Counted from the stretch's first letter, positions 23,266-31,917 are shown. The stretch is 33,494 bases of DNA from an uncultured Spirochaetota bacterium (GCA_937873275.1 CALMRC010000163.1:1-33494); one strand, 5' to 3'. Numbers and translations: made by a program. Notes: a model not told the origin generated them from the letters alone.

Positions 23266-24450
23266 CTAGGCCCCGGGGTCCGACAGGAAATCCCGGGCTT
23301 TCCGGGCCACCACGATCTCCTCGTTGGTGGCCAGGATGAAGGCTTTGACCCGGGACGTGGCCGACGAGATTTCCGCGTCGCACCGGGCCGTCCGGTTCCG
23401 TTCCCGGTCCAGGTCCAGGCCCAGGAAGCCGAGGCCTTCGGTGGAAAGCTCCCGGACCCGGGCGCTGTTCTCCCCGATCCCTCCCCCGAAGGCGACGGCA
23501 TCCAGCCCGCCCATCGCCGCCGCATAGGCGCCGATCTGCTTGCGGATGTAGTAGGCGTAGGTTTCCACGCACTCCCGGGCGTCCGGGTTCCCCGCCTCCG
23601 CGGCGGCTTCAATGTCCCGGAGGTCGTTGGACACCCCGGACAAGCCCAGGAGGCCGGATTTCTTCGTGAGCAGGGTCTTCACCTCCTCCAGGGTCATTCC
23701 CTCGGTCTCCTGGAGGTAGACGGGAAGGTACGGGTCGATGTCCCCGCAGCGGTTGTTGTGCATGATCCCGCACTGGAGGGAGAAGCCCAGGGTGGTGTCT
23801 ATGGAAACACCCGCGTCCACGGCGGCCAGGGACCCGGACCCGCCCAGGTGGCAGGTGACCAGCTTTAGGTCCCGTCGGCCCGTCAGCTCCGCGACCCGAC
23901 CGGAGAGGTACTCGTGGCTGGCACCGTGGTAGCCGTAGCGCCGCACCCCCCGGCGGGCGTAATCCTTGGGAATCGAGTAGAGGTAGGCCTTGGGCGGAAG
24001 GTTCCGGTGGAACCCCGTCTCGAAGGACCCGATCAGGGGCACCGAGGGGACGATACGCCGGAACTGCCGGACCGCCGCGATATAGGGCGGATTGTGGGCC
24101 GGGGCGATCCCGTTCATCGCCTCCATGGCGGCCAGGACCTCCTCCGTGAGCTCCTGCACCCCCGTGATGTCCTTGGCCAGGACAACCTTGAAACCCACGC
24201 AGTCGACGGAATCCAGGGACGGCACCACGGGACCGATCAGGGCCCGGAGCATCCGCTCGATCCCCTGGCCGTGGTCCCGAAGGGGAAGCTCCTCCCGGAT
24301 CCGGCCGCCCTTCGCGTCCTCATGGGAATACTCGGCCCGGTCCGTCCCGACCCGCTCCATCTTCCCCTTGGCCAGGACGGTCTCGCCCTCCATGGCGATC
24401 AGCTGGTACTTGAGGGAGGTGCTCCCCACGTTGCAGACAAGGATGTTCAT
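23266..24450 (-). CDS. Acetate kinase-family carboxylate kinase, divergent
   Basis: A 394-residue member of the acetate/butyrate kinase family (acyl phosphate plus ADP to acid plus ATP). Seen: NVGSTSLKY at the start, APAHNPP at 117-122, YGYHGASHEYLSGR with His175, HLGGSGSLAAVDAGVSIDTTLGF, NRCGDIDP with Arg234, AFGGGIGENS near 320-329, and ATNEEIVVAR. Two conserved places differ from canonical AckA: GHRVVHGG is replaced by GFKVVLAKD (Arg to Lys88) and FDTAFH is FETGFH (Asp to Glu144). Substrate may therefore differ. The ATG at 24450 has AGGAGA at 24460-24455. No phosphotransacetylase gene is adjacent. Confidence 0.82.
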   Translation of the reverse strand: MNILVCNVGSTSLKYQLIAMEGETVLAKGKMERVGTDRAEYSHEDAKGGRIREELPLRDHGQGIERMLRALIGPVVPSLDSVDCVGFKVVLAKDITGVQELTEEVLAAMEAMNGIAPAHNPPYIAAVRQFRRIVPSVPLIGSFETGFHRNLPPKAYLYSIPKDYARRGVRRYGYHGASHEYLSGRVAELTGRRDLKLVTCHLGGSGSLAAVDAGVSIDTTLGFSLQCGIMHNNRCGDIDPYLPVYLQETEGMTLEEVKTLLTKKSGLLGLSGVSNDLRDIEAAAEAGNPDARECVETYAYYIRKQIGAYAAAMGGLDAVAFGGGIGENSARVRELSTEGLGFLGLDLDRERNRTARCDAEISSATSRVKAFILATNEEIVVARKARDFLSDPGA

Positions 24451-24469
24451 GGCGTCTCCTTGGTCGGGG

Positions 24470-24475
24470 AGTATA
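24470..24475 (-). promoter_or_regulatory. TATACT -10-like box before the acetate kinase-family gene
   Basis: On the minus strand, TATACT lies 19 bases before the ATG and just upstream of the ribosome site, in the 73-base gap after the transporter operon. No good -35 hexamer was seen. It suggests separate transcription from the opp genes. Confidence 0.4.
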
Positions 24476-24523
24476 GCAGATCCGTACGAGGTCCCGCGAG
24501 GAAAACCGGTCCGCCTCCCGCGC

Positions 24524-25453
24524 CTAGGCCCCCCGCGCCCACTCCTCCGCTTCCCCCTCGGTGCCCAGGACGAAGTGACCCGGCAGGGCCTCCCGCCAGG
24601 CGGGGGACTCCCGGGAATAGTCGTGGGCCCGGGCGGGATCGTAGCCGGCCGGGCGCTTGCCCGCCTCGGCATCGGGGTCCGGCACGGGCACCGCGGACAG
24701 GAGGGCCCGGGTGTAGGGGTGGAGGGGCCGGGCGAAAAGGTCCTCCGCCCCGGCCAGCTCCACGATGCGGCCCCGGTGGATGACGGCGATCCGGTCCGAG
24801 ATGAACCGGACCACCGAGAGATCGTGGGCGATGAAGAAGTACGTGAGGTTCTTCTCCCGCTTCAGCCGGTTCATCAGGTTGATGACCTGGGCCCGGATGG
24901 AGACGTCCAGGGCGGAGATGGGCTCGTCCGCGATCAGGAGCTCCGGCTCCATGACCAGGGCCCGGGCGATGCCGATGCGCTGGCGCTGGCCCCCGGAGAA
25001 CTCGTGGGGGAAGCGGGTGGCGAACTCCGGCAGGAGGCCCACGTCCCGGAGGGCCCGCTCCACCTTCTCCTTCCTCTCCTCCTCGTCCCGGAAGAGCTTG
25101 AAGTTGTACAGGCCCTCGGACACGATGTAGTCGATCTTGGCCCGCTCGTTCAGACAGGCCATGGGGTCCTGGAAGATCATCTGGATCTTCTGCCGGAGGA
25201 GCCGCTCCGAGGCCGCGTCGATCCGCCCGGAAACCCGCCGGTCCCGGTACCGGATCTCCCCGGCCGAGGCCGGATGGATCCGCATGATCGCCCGGCCGAT
25301 GGTGGTCTTGCCGGACCCGGACTCCCCCACCAGGGAGAAGGTCTCCCCGCGGTAGACGTCGAAAGATACGTCCCGGACCGCGGTGAAGGTCTTGCGTCCG
25401 ACGGGAAAGTCGACCCGGAGGTCGCGGACGGACAGTAGGACTTCCCGGCTCAT
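24524..25453 (-). CDS. oppF: Oligopeptide/dipeptide ABC transporter ATPase (OppF-like)
   Basis: A 309-residue ATP-binding subunit of a peptide/nickel-class ABC importer. Seen: Walker [10 protein letters not shown] at about 42-50, [14 protein letters not shown] (Q-loop), signature [12 protein letters not shown], Walker [13 protein letters not shown], and the switch His in [11 protein letters not shown] roughly 60-residue tail after [12 protein letters not shown] matches the start of the OppF C-terminal extension and ends in an acidic segment. It is the last gene of the transporter operon and overlaps oppD by four bases. It works as a heterodimer with the preceding ATPase on the cytoplasmic face. 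Confidence 0.92.
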   Translation of the reverse strand: MSREVLLSVRDLRVDFPVGRKTFTAVRDVSFDVYRGETFSLVGESGSGKTTIGRAIMRIHPASAGEIRYRDRRVSGRIDAASERLLRQKIQMIFQDPMACLNERAKIDYIVSEGLYNFKLFRDEEERKEKVERALRDVGLLPEFATRFPHEFSGGQRQRIGIARALVMEPELLIADEPISALDVSIRAQVINLMNRLKREKNLTYFFIAHDLSVVRFISDRIAVIHRGRIVELAGAEDLFARPLHPYTRALLSAVPVPDPDAEAGKRPAGYDPARAHDYSRESPAWREALPGHFVLGTEGEAEEWARGA

Positions 25454-26562
25454 TCGGCGCCTCCCTGGACGGAATCCCCGCCGCCCGTCGCGGCGCCGCC
25501 GCCTCCGGCGGTTTCCGGTCCGTCCGTTCCCCGGGCAAGCCGCGCGCGCAGGCGCCGCACGGTCTCGGGGGCCTCGATCCGGGGCGCCCGGGGGTCCAGG
25601 AGCCAGGTCCGGGCCCAGTGGGTGTCCGAGACCGGGAAGACCGGGGGCTCGAACCGGAAGTCCACCTCCAGGGCGCGGGGGTTCCGGGGGGCGAAGGCAT
25701 CCCCGACGACCTCCTTGAACAGGCTGGGCGGTGTGCCCCGGATGGAGTAGAGCTCCTCGCCCTTCACCCCCAACTGGGGCAGGGAGGCCAGGAGGGCCCA
25801 GGTGTAGGGGGCCCGCGGATCGTAGAAGACCTCCCGCACGGTCCCCTCCTCGATCACCTGGCCGGAGTACATGACCGCCACCCGCTGGGCGACGCTGGCC
25901 ACGACCCCCAGGTCGTGGGTTATAAAGAGGACGGTCATTCCCAATTCCCTCTGGAGGGACTTGATCAGGTCCAGGATCTGCGCCTGGACGGTGACGTCCA
26001 GGGCGGTGGTCGGCTCGTCGCAGATCAGGATCTCCGGGCGGCAGGCCACGGCGGCGGCGATCACCGCCCGCTGGCGCATCCCCCCGGAGAACTCGTGGGG
26101 ATACTGTCGGTACCGGAGTTCCGGGTCCGGGATACCCACCCGATCGAGCGTTTCCAGGACCACGGCCCGGGAGGCGGCCCGGTCCAGCCCCCGGTGCAGG
26201 GCGGCGGCTTCCCGGATCTGCTCGCCCACGGTCTTCAGGGGATTCAAGGCCGTCATGGGATCCTGGAAGATCATGGCGATCCGCTTTCCCCGGATGGCCA
26301 GCCAATCCCGCTCCTTCGAGTAGCCCGCGAGGTCCTTCCCGTCGAAGAATATGCTCCCGGAATCCACCCGGCCGTTCCGGTCCAGCATGCCCAGGAAGGT
26401 CTTGGCCAGGACGCTTTTCCCGGACCCGGATTCCCCGACCACCGCCAGGGTCTCCCCCCGGCGCAGGTCCAGGGAGGCGCCCCGGAGAGCCGTGAGCCGG
26501 CGGCCCCGGAGGGAGAAGCTCACGCGGAGGTCCCGGACCTCCAGGATGGTTTCGCCGCTCAT
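25450..26562 (-). CDS. oppD: Oligopeptide/dipeptide ABC transporter ATPase (OppD-like)
   Basis: A 370-residue ATP-binding subunit. Seen: Walker A GESGSGKS at 41-48, [15 protein letters not shown], signature [12 protein letters not shown], Walker [13 protein letters not shown], and FITHDLGVV. The C-terminal region has [12 protein letters not shown] then [16 protein letters not shown]. Many OppD proteins have a cysteine-rich GCxFxPRC stretch here that binds a [4Fe-4S] cluster; the cysteines are missing, a variant also known in the family. A Gly/Ala-rich low-complexity tail of about 25 residues ends the protein. It overlaps both neighbours by four bases. Confidence 0.92.
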   Translation of the reverse strand: MSGETILEVRDLRVSFSLRGRRLTALRGASLDLRRGETLAVVGESGSGKSVLAKTFLGMLDRNGRVDSGSIFFDGKDLAGYSKERDWLAIRGKRIAMIFQDPMTALNPLKTVGEQIREAAALHRGLDRAASRAVVLETLDRVGIPDPELRYRQYPHEFSGGMRQRAVIAAAVACRPEILICDEPTTALDVTVQAQILDLIKSLQRELGMTVLFITHDLGVVASVAQRVAVMYSGQVIEEGTVREVFYDPRAPYTWALLASLPQLGVKGEELYSIRGTPPSLFKEVVGDAFAPRNPRALEVDFRFEPPVFPVSDTHWARTWLLDPRAPRIEAPETVRRLRARLARGTDGPETAGGGGAATGGGDSVQGGAE

Positions 26563-27491
26563 ACGTGGTTCCTCGGGTCCGAGGCGTCGGAGAACCGGTT
26601 CCCGACGATGTAGAAGGAAACCGTGATGGCCGCCATGATCACGGTCGGCCAGGTGAGCTGGTAGGGGTAGAGCATGAAGTTGTTCTTCCCCTGGTTGACC
26701 AGGTTGCCCAGGGAGATGGTGTCGATGGGGAGCCCCAGGCCGATGAAGCCCAGGAAGACCTCGGACCCGATGGAGTACGGGATGGTCAGGGCCGCCTCCA
26801 TGATCAGGATGGAGACCAGGTAGGGAAGGACGTTCCGGGTGATCATCCGGCGGAGGGGGGTGCCCAGGCAGCGGGAGGCCACGTTGTACTCCGCGTCCCG
26901 GATGGTGATCACCTTGTTCCGCACGAACCGGGCGATCCCGATCCAGCCGGTGGAACAGAGGGCCGTCACGATGGTCCAGAATCCCGGCCGCATGATGTAG
27001 GCCAGGAGGACCAGGAAGACCGTCTGGGGGATGTTGTTGAGGACGTTGTAGAGCTCCGTCATGATCCGGTCGAGCTTCCGGACGTAGCCCCAGAGAGCCC
27101 CGGCGATCATGCCGATGCCCACGTCCAGGATCGCGATCACGAAGCCCAGGAGCAGGGAGGTCCGGGTCCCGTACCAGGTCAGGGCCCAGATGTCCCGACC
27201 CAGGCCGTCGGTGCCGAAGACGTGGTCCCGATTCGGGCTCAGGTTCCAGGTCTCGGTGTCCAGGTTCACGGCCCCGAGGTCCACGTGGGCGAACAAGGGA
27301 TAGACGAAGCTGGCCGTCGTCAGGACCACGATGAGGGCCAGCAGGAAGATCGAGACCGGGCTCTTGAGGAAGGTGCGGAAGGTGCTCCGCCAGTAGGAAT
27401 ACCGGGCGTACCCCGTGCGCTCCGCGGCTTCCGCGTCGAAGGCCGCGGGTCGGAAGAGCTCGGCGGGTACCTCGGGAATCGTTCGGATCAT
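26559..27491 (-). CDS. oppC: Peptide ABC transporter permease (OppC-like)
   Basis: A 310-residue inner-membrane permease. Seen: an N-terminal cytosolic segment of about 45 residues, a first helix [21 protein letters not shown], the OppC-type periplasmic motif [13 protein letters not shown], then five more helices with the ATPase-contact EAA-like loop [25 protein letters not shown]. The C-terminal half has [25 protein letters not shown]. It partners OppB to form the channel. It starts inside the last four bases of oppB. Confidence 0.92.
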   Translation of the reverse strand: MIRTIPEVPAELFRPAAFDAEAAERTGYARYSYWRSTFRTFLKSPVSIFLLALIVVLTTASFVYPLFAHVDLGAVNLDTETWNLSPNRDHVFGTDGLGRDIWALTWYGTRTSLLLGFVIAILDVGIGMIAGALWGYVRKLDRIMTELYNVLNNIPQTVFLVLLAYIMRPGFWTIVTALCSTGWIGIARFVRNKVITIRDAEYNVASRCLGTPLRRMITRNVLPYLVSILIMEAALTIPYSIGSEVFLGFIGLGLPIDTISLGNLVNQGKNNFMLYPYQLTWPTVIMAAITVSFYIVGNRFSDASDPRNHV

Positions 27492-28444
27492 GCGGCGGCC
27501 CCCTTTCCGGACGACTCGGCCAGCTTGATCCTGGGATCCACCAGGACCATGAGGAGATCCCCCAGGAAGACCCCGACGACCCCGAGGACGGAGTACAGGA
27601 GGACCAGGGCCTGGACCAGGGGATTGTCCTGCTGGCGGATCGCGCTGACCAGGAGCCCGCCCATGCCGGGGATCGAGTAGATGCTCTCGATCAGGAGGGA
27701 TCCCGCGATGGTCAGGAGGATCTGCTGGGGAAAGTACTGGACCAGGGGCACCAGGGCGTTCCGGAGCACGTGGCCCCGCATCACCCGCTTCCAGGGAAGG
27801 CCCTTGGAGACCGCGAACTTGACGTAGTCCCGGTTCTCCTCGTCCACCATGAAGCGCCGTAGCCAGATTGCGTACCAGGCGATCCCCGAGAGGGCCAGGG
27901 AGACGGTGGGGAGGATCCAGGAGACGGGGCGGTCCTCGTAGAAGACCATGGGCCAGCCCAGGAGGGCCGTCACCCACTGCTGGATGAAGAAGAGCCAGAT
28001 GAGGCTGGGGATGGCCCGGACGATGGTGACGTAGACCGTGCCCGCCCCGTCGGCGAACCGGTCTTTATACCGGGCCATCAGGATCCCCAGCCCCAGGCCC
28101 AGGACCATGCTCAGGACCAGGGCCGCAAGACCGAACCACAGGGAGTACGGGGCCTTCTCGCCGATGACGTCCAGCACGGGGCTGCGAGGATAGACGGTGA
28201 TCGACCGGCCCAGGTCGCCCCGGGCCAGGCCGGACAGGAAGCGCCCGAACTGGGTGAAGGGATCGTCCAGGACCCCCAGATTGCGCAGGTACGCCGTCCG
28301 GGCGTCCTTGTCCATGTTCACGTAGTCTTCCCGGGTGAAGTACCCGTTCTTGGGCATGAGCCGCAGGAGCAGGAACACCGTGAGGACCACGATGGCCACG
28401 GTGATCAGGGACTGGCCGAGACGTTTCAGGACATAGGCACCCAT
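27488..28444 (-). CDS. oppB: Peptide ABC transporter permease (OppB-like)
   Basis: A 318-residue inner-membrane permease. Seen: the family N-terminus YVLKRLGQSLITVAIVVLTVFLLLRLMP, a periplasmic loop with LARGDLGRSI, then helices around 100-125, 140-160, 175-195, 240-265 and 285-305. The ATPase-contact loop is REFM-like: DYVKFAVSKGLPWKRVMRGHVLRNALVPLV. The end, DLLMVLVDPRIKLAESS, is characteristic of OppB/DppB. The ATG at 28444 is chosen over upstream frame because it begins the conserved helix, with AAGGAT before it. It is separated from oppA by 215 bases holding a composite repeat. Confidence 0.92.
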   Translation of the reverse strand: MGAYVLKRLGQSLITVAIVVLTVFLLLRLMPKNGYFTREDYVNMDKDARTAYLRNLGVLDDPFTQFGRFLSGLARGDLGRSITVYPRSPVLDVIGEKAPYSLWFGLAALVLSMVLGLGLGILMARYKDRFADGAGTVYVTIVRAIPSLIWLFFIQQWVTALLGWPMVFYEDRPVSWILPTVSLALSGIAWYAIWLRRFMVDEENRDYVKFAVSKGLPWKRVMRGHVLRNALVPLVQYFPQQILLTIAGSLLIESIYSIPGMGGLLVSAIRQQDNPLVQALVLLYSVLGVVGVFLGDLLMVLVDPRIKLAESSGKGAAA

Positions 28445-28463
28445 GGGCGATCCTTCAAGGAAA

Positions 28464-28653
28464 AAGAATTTCTGAACAATGCGCCACAGAGTCACAGAGT
28501 CCGCGTCCGGCCGGCAACGCCGGACGGACGGCGCCGAAGCAAGCTTCGGCGATCCCGACTCCGACAAGCTCGACGAAGACCGAAGGTCTTCGTCGCCGCG
28601 AGGCTGACGTATAGTCAGCCTCGCGCCCTCTGTGCCTCTGTGGTTCAATTCTT
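28464..28653. repeat. Composite repeat: imperfect terminal inverted repeats enclosing four hairpins
   Basis: The ends are AAGAATT...CCACAGAGTCACAGAG (28464-28499, with a roughly 10-base insertion) and CTCTGTGCCTCTGTGGTTC then AATTCTT (28628-28653), inverted copies of each other. Inside are four perfect hairpins: stems 28504-28511/28519-28526, 28532-28540/28543-28551, 28571-28581/28585-28595 (11 bp) and 28597-28608/28614-28625 (12 bp). This is the structure of a small non-coding mobile or REP-like element. It sits in the oppA-oppB spacer, where such hairpins could end part of the transcripts or protect the oppA mRNA 3' end. Confidence 0.75.
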
Positions 28654-28659
28654 AGGAAA

Positions 28660-30549
28660 TCACTTCGCCGCGGCCATCTCCTTGTAGAAGGCGGCCTTCA
28701 GCTGCTCGTACCGCTTGGCTGTGATGGGATCCTTCTCCACCACCATGCCCTTGAACTTGAACCGGGTGATGCCGAAGCCGCCCCGGGGATAGGTGAAGGG
28801 GACCACCTTGGTGATCTGGTAGGCCGTTCCGCCCATGGCCCAGGGCAGGACGTAGCAGCGGTCCAGGTAGAGGGCTTCCGCCTTGGCGAAGATCGCGTAG
28901 CGCTCGGACAGGACGGTCTTGGACATGGCCTCCTGGACCAGCTTGTCGAACTCGGGATCCGAGTACTGGCCGTCGTTGACGCCGCCGCCGGTGACAAGGC
29001 GGCTGAGCTGGGCCGCGGGGTCGGCGTATCCGAAGCGGAAGTTGTCGTGCAGGAGGTCGAAGCGACGGGGCTCCACCACCTCGCCGAAGACGTCGTCGAT
29101 GCACTGGCCCAGGGTCACCTCGATGTTCTCCTTGCCGAAGGCCTCCTCGAGCATCGCCTTGAGCAGGAGGGCCCGCTTGGTCTCCACGGCGTCCGGCAGG
29201 GAGACGTACACCATCTGCAGGGGGAGCTTGCCGTCCACCTTGACCTCGGCGATGGGCTTGTAGTCCACCGTGGTCGGGGAGACGCCCTTGATGGTCCCCT
29301 TGCCGTCCGTGAGCTCCGCCAGGGCCTTCTTGAAGTAGTCCCGGGCCTTGGCCTTGTTGTAGTAGTTCCCGGCGGCCTTGATCTCCTTGACTCCCGGGTA
29401 GTCCGTATAGTCCACGCCCTTCTCGTCGAAGATCTGGAACTCCGGCACCACCGTGTTCCGGATGATCTGGCCGGGCTTGTAGGGATCGTCCAGCTCGTTC
29501 AGCTTCACCCGGTCGATCCCGTAGTACAGGGCCTTCCGGAAGTTGAGATTGTTGACGAAAGCCTTGAACTCGGGGTTCGCGGAGGTGAAGTTCTGGACGA
29601 ACCAATAGGTGACGGAGAAGCGGTCCGCGGAGGGCGGATCCGAGTAGATGTACTGGCCCCACTTGGATTTCGCCAGGGCCTTGACCTGGTCGGCCCCGAG
29701 GTCCGCCCGGGAGAGCTCGCCCCGCTGGAACATCGCGACCTGGGTGGTGGGATCCGGCACGTACTGGAGGGTGATGGTCTTGACGGAGATCTTGCCCGCG
29801 TCCCAGTAGTGGGGATTGGCCTTGAGGACGATCCGCTTGGACCTCTGCCAGTCGGAGATGTAGTAGGCGCCCGAGAAGACGAGCTTTTCCTTGGACACCC
29901 CGAAGTCCAGGCCCACGGTGTCCAGGAATTCCTTCTCCACGGGAAGGAAGAGCTCCATGACCAGGTAGGACAGGAAGAAGGGGGTGGGCTTGGAGAGCCG
30001 ATAGACCACCGTGTACTTGTCGGGGGCCGAGATACCGACGTTGGCGAAGTTCGCCAGGGCCTGGTCCCGGGTCAGGTCCTTCTTCTTGCCCGAGTCCACG
30101 TCCGAGAGGTCCAGGTAGTAGGCGTTGAGGCCGGAGATCAGGTTCCGGACGTCCCGGGAGAAATTCTTGATCCCGTTCTTGGGATCCGAGACGTAGCGGA
30201 GTCCCTCGACGAAGTCGTCCGCCGTGATTTCCCACCGGGTCTTCTGGCCGCTGGAGTCCACGTACATCAGGCCCGGCCGGAGCTTGAAGGTCCAGGTGAG
30301 GCCGTCGGGGCTCACCGTCCAGGACTGGGCCAGGGAGGGCACGAAGCGCCCGAACCGGTCCTGCTCCACCAGGCCGTCCTGGGTGTTCGCGGCCACCCGC
30401 TGGTCCGTGGTCGTGGGGGTGTAGAAGTACCGGAGGGACGAGCCCTCCGACGCGTAGACGGCGTCGTAGCGGTCGACGCCCGCGGCCCAGGCGCTCGCGA
30501 CGGCCGTCAGGGCCATCAGGACCGCGATGATCATCGCTCTCGGTTTCAT
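28660..30549 (-). CDS. oppA: Extracellular peptide-binding protein (OppA-like, SBP family 5)
   Basis: A 629-residue solute-binding protein that delivers peptides to the OppBC channel. Seen: a signal peptide (KPRAMIIAVLMALTAVASAWA, cut about residue 23, no lipobox Cys), then the family 5 motifs: DGLVEQDRFGRFVPSLAQSW, TWTFKLRPGLMY, DFVEGLRYVSDP, FSGAYYISDW, and the C-terminal YSDPEFDKLVQEA. It is about 80 residues longer than typical OppA. AGGAGG at 30560-30555 gives strong translation. The first gene of the transporter operon behind a sigma-54-like promoter. The peptide preference cannot be read from sequence. Confidence 0.92.
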   Translation of the reverse strand: MKPRAMIIAVLMALTAVASAWAAGVDRYDAVYASEGSSLRYFYTPTTTDQRVAANTQDGLVEQDRFGRFVPSLAQSWTVSPDGLTWTFKLRPGLMYVDSSGQKTRWEITADDFVEGLRYVSDPKNGIKNFSRDVRNLISGLNAYYLDLSDVDSGKKKDLTRDQALANFANVGISAPDKYTVVYRLSKPTPFFLSYLVMELFLPVEKEFLDTVGLDFGVSKEKLVFSGAYYISDWQRSKRIVLKANPHYWDAGKISVKTITLQYVPDPTTQVAMFQRGELSRADLGADQVKALAKSKWGQYIYSDPPSADRFSVTYWFVQNFTSANPEFKAFVNNLNFRKALYYGIDRVKLNELDDPYKPGQIIRNTVVPEFQIFDEKGVDYTDYPGVKEIKAAGNYYNKAKARDYFKKALAELTDGKGTIKGVSPTTVDYKPIAEVKVDGKLPLQMVYVSLPDAVETKRALLLKAMLEEAFGKENIEVTLGQCIDDVFGEVVEPRRFDLLHDNFRFGYADPAAQLSRLVTGGGVNDGQYSDPEFDKLVQEAMSKTVLSERYAIFAKAEALYLDRCYVLPWAMGGTAYQITKVVPFTYPRGGFGITRFKFKGMVVEKDPITAKRYEQLKAAFYKEMAAAK

Positions 30550-30603
30550 GCCTGCCTCCTAGAAATTCACCGGAATACGGACGGTGCCGGATCTCGAGCC
30601 TGC

Positions 30604-30621
30604 GCGGGGCAAAGCCCCCGC
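30604..30621. terminator. G/C hairpin between S51 peptidase gene and oppA
   Basis: GCGGGGC at 30604-30610 pairs with GCCCCCGC (30614-30621, one C bulged) around AAA. It lies about 33 bases past the stop of the peptidase gene and overlaps the predicted oppA transcription start. It may end the upstream transcript or form the start of the oppA leader. Confidence 0.4.
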
Positions 30622-30629
30622 TCTGTAAC

Positions 30630-30645
30630 TGCAAGAACCGTACCA
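30630..30645 (-). promoter_or_regulatory. Sigma-54-type promoter upstream of oppA
   Basis: On the minus strand TGGTACGGTTCTTGCA matches the sigma-54 pattern TGGCAC-N5-TTGCA with one change, and has the diagnostic GG-N10-GC spacing. The expected start is near 30619, about 70 bases before the oppA ATG. A sigma-54 activator gene with an intact GAFTGA loop lies about 1.3 kb upstream in the same orientation. Confidence 0.7.
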
Positions 30646-30653
30646 GCGGCGGG

Positions 30654-31847
30654 TCAGGAGGGGAACCGGATTTCGATTTCCGCGGGCAGGATATCCACGA
30701 GGACGTTCTCGAAGCCGAAGCGGTCCCCGGTCCATCCCCGGGTCGACCCCTCCTCCCGCCCCAGACGGACCTCCCAGGCCCGGGGTCTCCCGTCGTCCCC
30801 CTCCTCGACCAGGAAGGACCGGACATACCGGCACCCCCGGTCCGGGTCCCGAAGCAGTCCCTCGGATCGGTTGTCCAAAAGGAGGCGGAAGGCGAAGTCC
30901 GCGAGGGTCCCGTACTCCGAGAGGATTCCGGAAGCCTGGGGCCGGGGGACTTCGAAGGAGGGGTCCCCGGGATCCAGAGGTTCCTTTCCCCGGAATTCCG
31001 CGGCCCGGTCCGAGGGACGATAGGCGTCCGGCTCCGTGAGATACTGGAGCCGGACGCCCCGGATCCGGGTCCGGCCGGAGGGTGCGTCCCGGACCGCGTC
31101 CCGGGCATCGACGACGTACACGCCTCCGGCGCCCAGGACCTCGGCCCGGCCCTCGGCCGCCCTCCAGACAAGGGCGGTGTCCTCGGCGATCCCGAACCCG
31201 GGCCGCCGGCCCCCGTCCTCCACGAGGCAGGCCTCCAGGAGCCGCCCCAGCCGGGCCCGGGTGTCGAAGTGCTGGTCCACGACGCCCCCGGGGAAGAATC
31301 CGAGCCCCCTGCGCACGTACAGGGCCCGGGATATCTCGACGTCCGCCGGCTTGGACGCCCGGGGCAGGCCCAGGGCCCCGAAGCTGGTCCCCCCGGCGAT
31401 CATGGGATCCGACATCACCGCGGCTCCCGCGCTGGATCCCCCCAGGGCGGCGCCCCCCGCGTTCGCCCGTCGCAACGCCGCCGACAGGAGGGTGTCCGAG
31501 CCGTCCGGCTCCCGTAAGATGTCCGCCAGGGCGTTCTGGTCTCCCCCGAGCATCCAGATCCCGGAGGCCGAGGCGGCCCGGTCGGCGACCTCGGGATCCC
31601 GGGCCCCGTCCTCCCAGCCCGGGACCGCGGTTGCGACGGGCAGCAGTTCCACCCGGGCGGGATCGACGCCCAGGGACGCCAGGGACGTCCGGACGGACTC
31701 GTATCCCGATCGAGGGATTTTCGAGGCGGCGCCCAGGACGGCGAAGCGTCCTTCCGGTCCGCCCGCCGCAGCCACGAAGGCCGCGTGCACGTCCCGGGCC
31801 CGGGTACGCAAGTTTCCGCCGGCTATGAAGAGGTCACCCTGGGGCAT
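30654..31847 (-). CDS. Cyanophycinase-like S51-family serine peptidase with C-terminal extension
   Basis: A 397-residue protein. Residues 1-260 match the S51 peptidase fold of cyanophycinase and peptidase E: FIAGGNL, MLGGDQNALAD at 99-109, the nucleophile elbow LGGSSAGAAVMS with Ser139, DQHFDTRARLGRL with His193, and GFGIAEDTALVW. About 135 further residues (from about 262) have no family assignment. There is no signal peptide, so it acts in the cytosol. Cyanophycinase cuts Asp-Arg polymer to beta-Asp-Arg; peptidase E cuts Asp-X dipeptides. Being just upstream of the peptide transporter and in a window with arginine genes, it probably acts on Asp-containing or Arg-containing peptides. The ATG has AAAGGAAA before it. 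Confidence 0.8.
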   Translation of the reverse strand: MPQGDLFIAGGNLRTRARDVHAAFVAAAGGPEGRFAVLGAASKIPRSGYESVRTSLASLGVDPARVELLPVATAVPGWEDGARDPEVADRAASASGIWMLGGDQNALADILREPDGSDTLLSAALRRANAGGAALGGSSAGAAVMSDPMIAGGTSFGALGLPRASKPADVEISRALYVRRGLGFFPGGVVDQHFDTRARLGRLLEACLVEDGGRRPGFGIAEDTALVWRAAEGRAEVLGAGGVYVVDARDAVRDAPSGRTRIRGVRLQYLTEPDAYRPSDRAAEFRGKEPLDPGDPSFEVPRPQASGILSEYGTLADFAFRLLLDNRSEGLLRDPDRGCRYVRSFLVEEGDDGRPRAWEVRLGREEGSTRGWTGDRFGFENVLVDILPAEIEIRFPS

Positions 31848-31886
31848 GATGAAGATTTCCTTTCGGCTGATATTCGGCTATTTGGC

Positions 31887-31917
31887 GCCATTTAAGCCAT
31901 TTTAGAGCCATTTTATA
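31887..31917 (-). promoter_or_regulatory. Tandem GCCATTTTA repeats with sigma-54-like spacing
   Basis: On the plus strand three near-identical units follow each other: GCCATTTAA (31887-31895), GCCATTTTAGA (31896-31906) and GCCATTTTATA (31907-31917). Read on the minus strand, TGGCTCTAAAATGGCT (31910-31895) gives a fair sigma-54 match with GG-N10-GC spacing. The same block gives TATAAA (31917-31912), a possible sigma-70 -10 box. It is the control region of the S51 peptidase gene. Confidence 0.45.

Noticed and set aside
28504-28625. A CRISPR array or tRNA-like element in the oppA-oppB spacer
   Set aside because: The four hairpins differ in sequence, with no equal repeats and spacers and no cloverleaf; it is a composite inverted-repeat element.
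24524-30549. A nickel-specific (Nik) transporter
   Set aside because: Nik and Opp share folds, but the 629-residue binding protein and the [12 protein letters not shown] ATPase tails fit peptide uptake better and no nickel enzyme is nearby.
28652-31171. Long minus-strand open frame overlapping oppA
   Set aside because: It lies in another frame of the same strand as a real, signal-peptide-bearing SBP gene, and its translation is Gly/Arg/Pro-rich without motifs.
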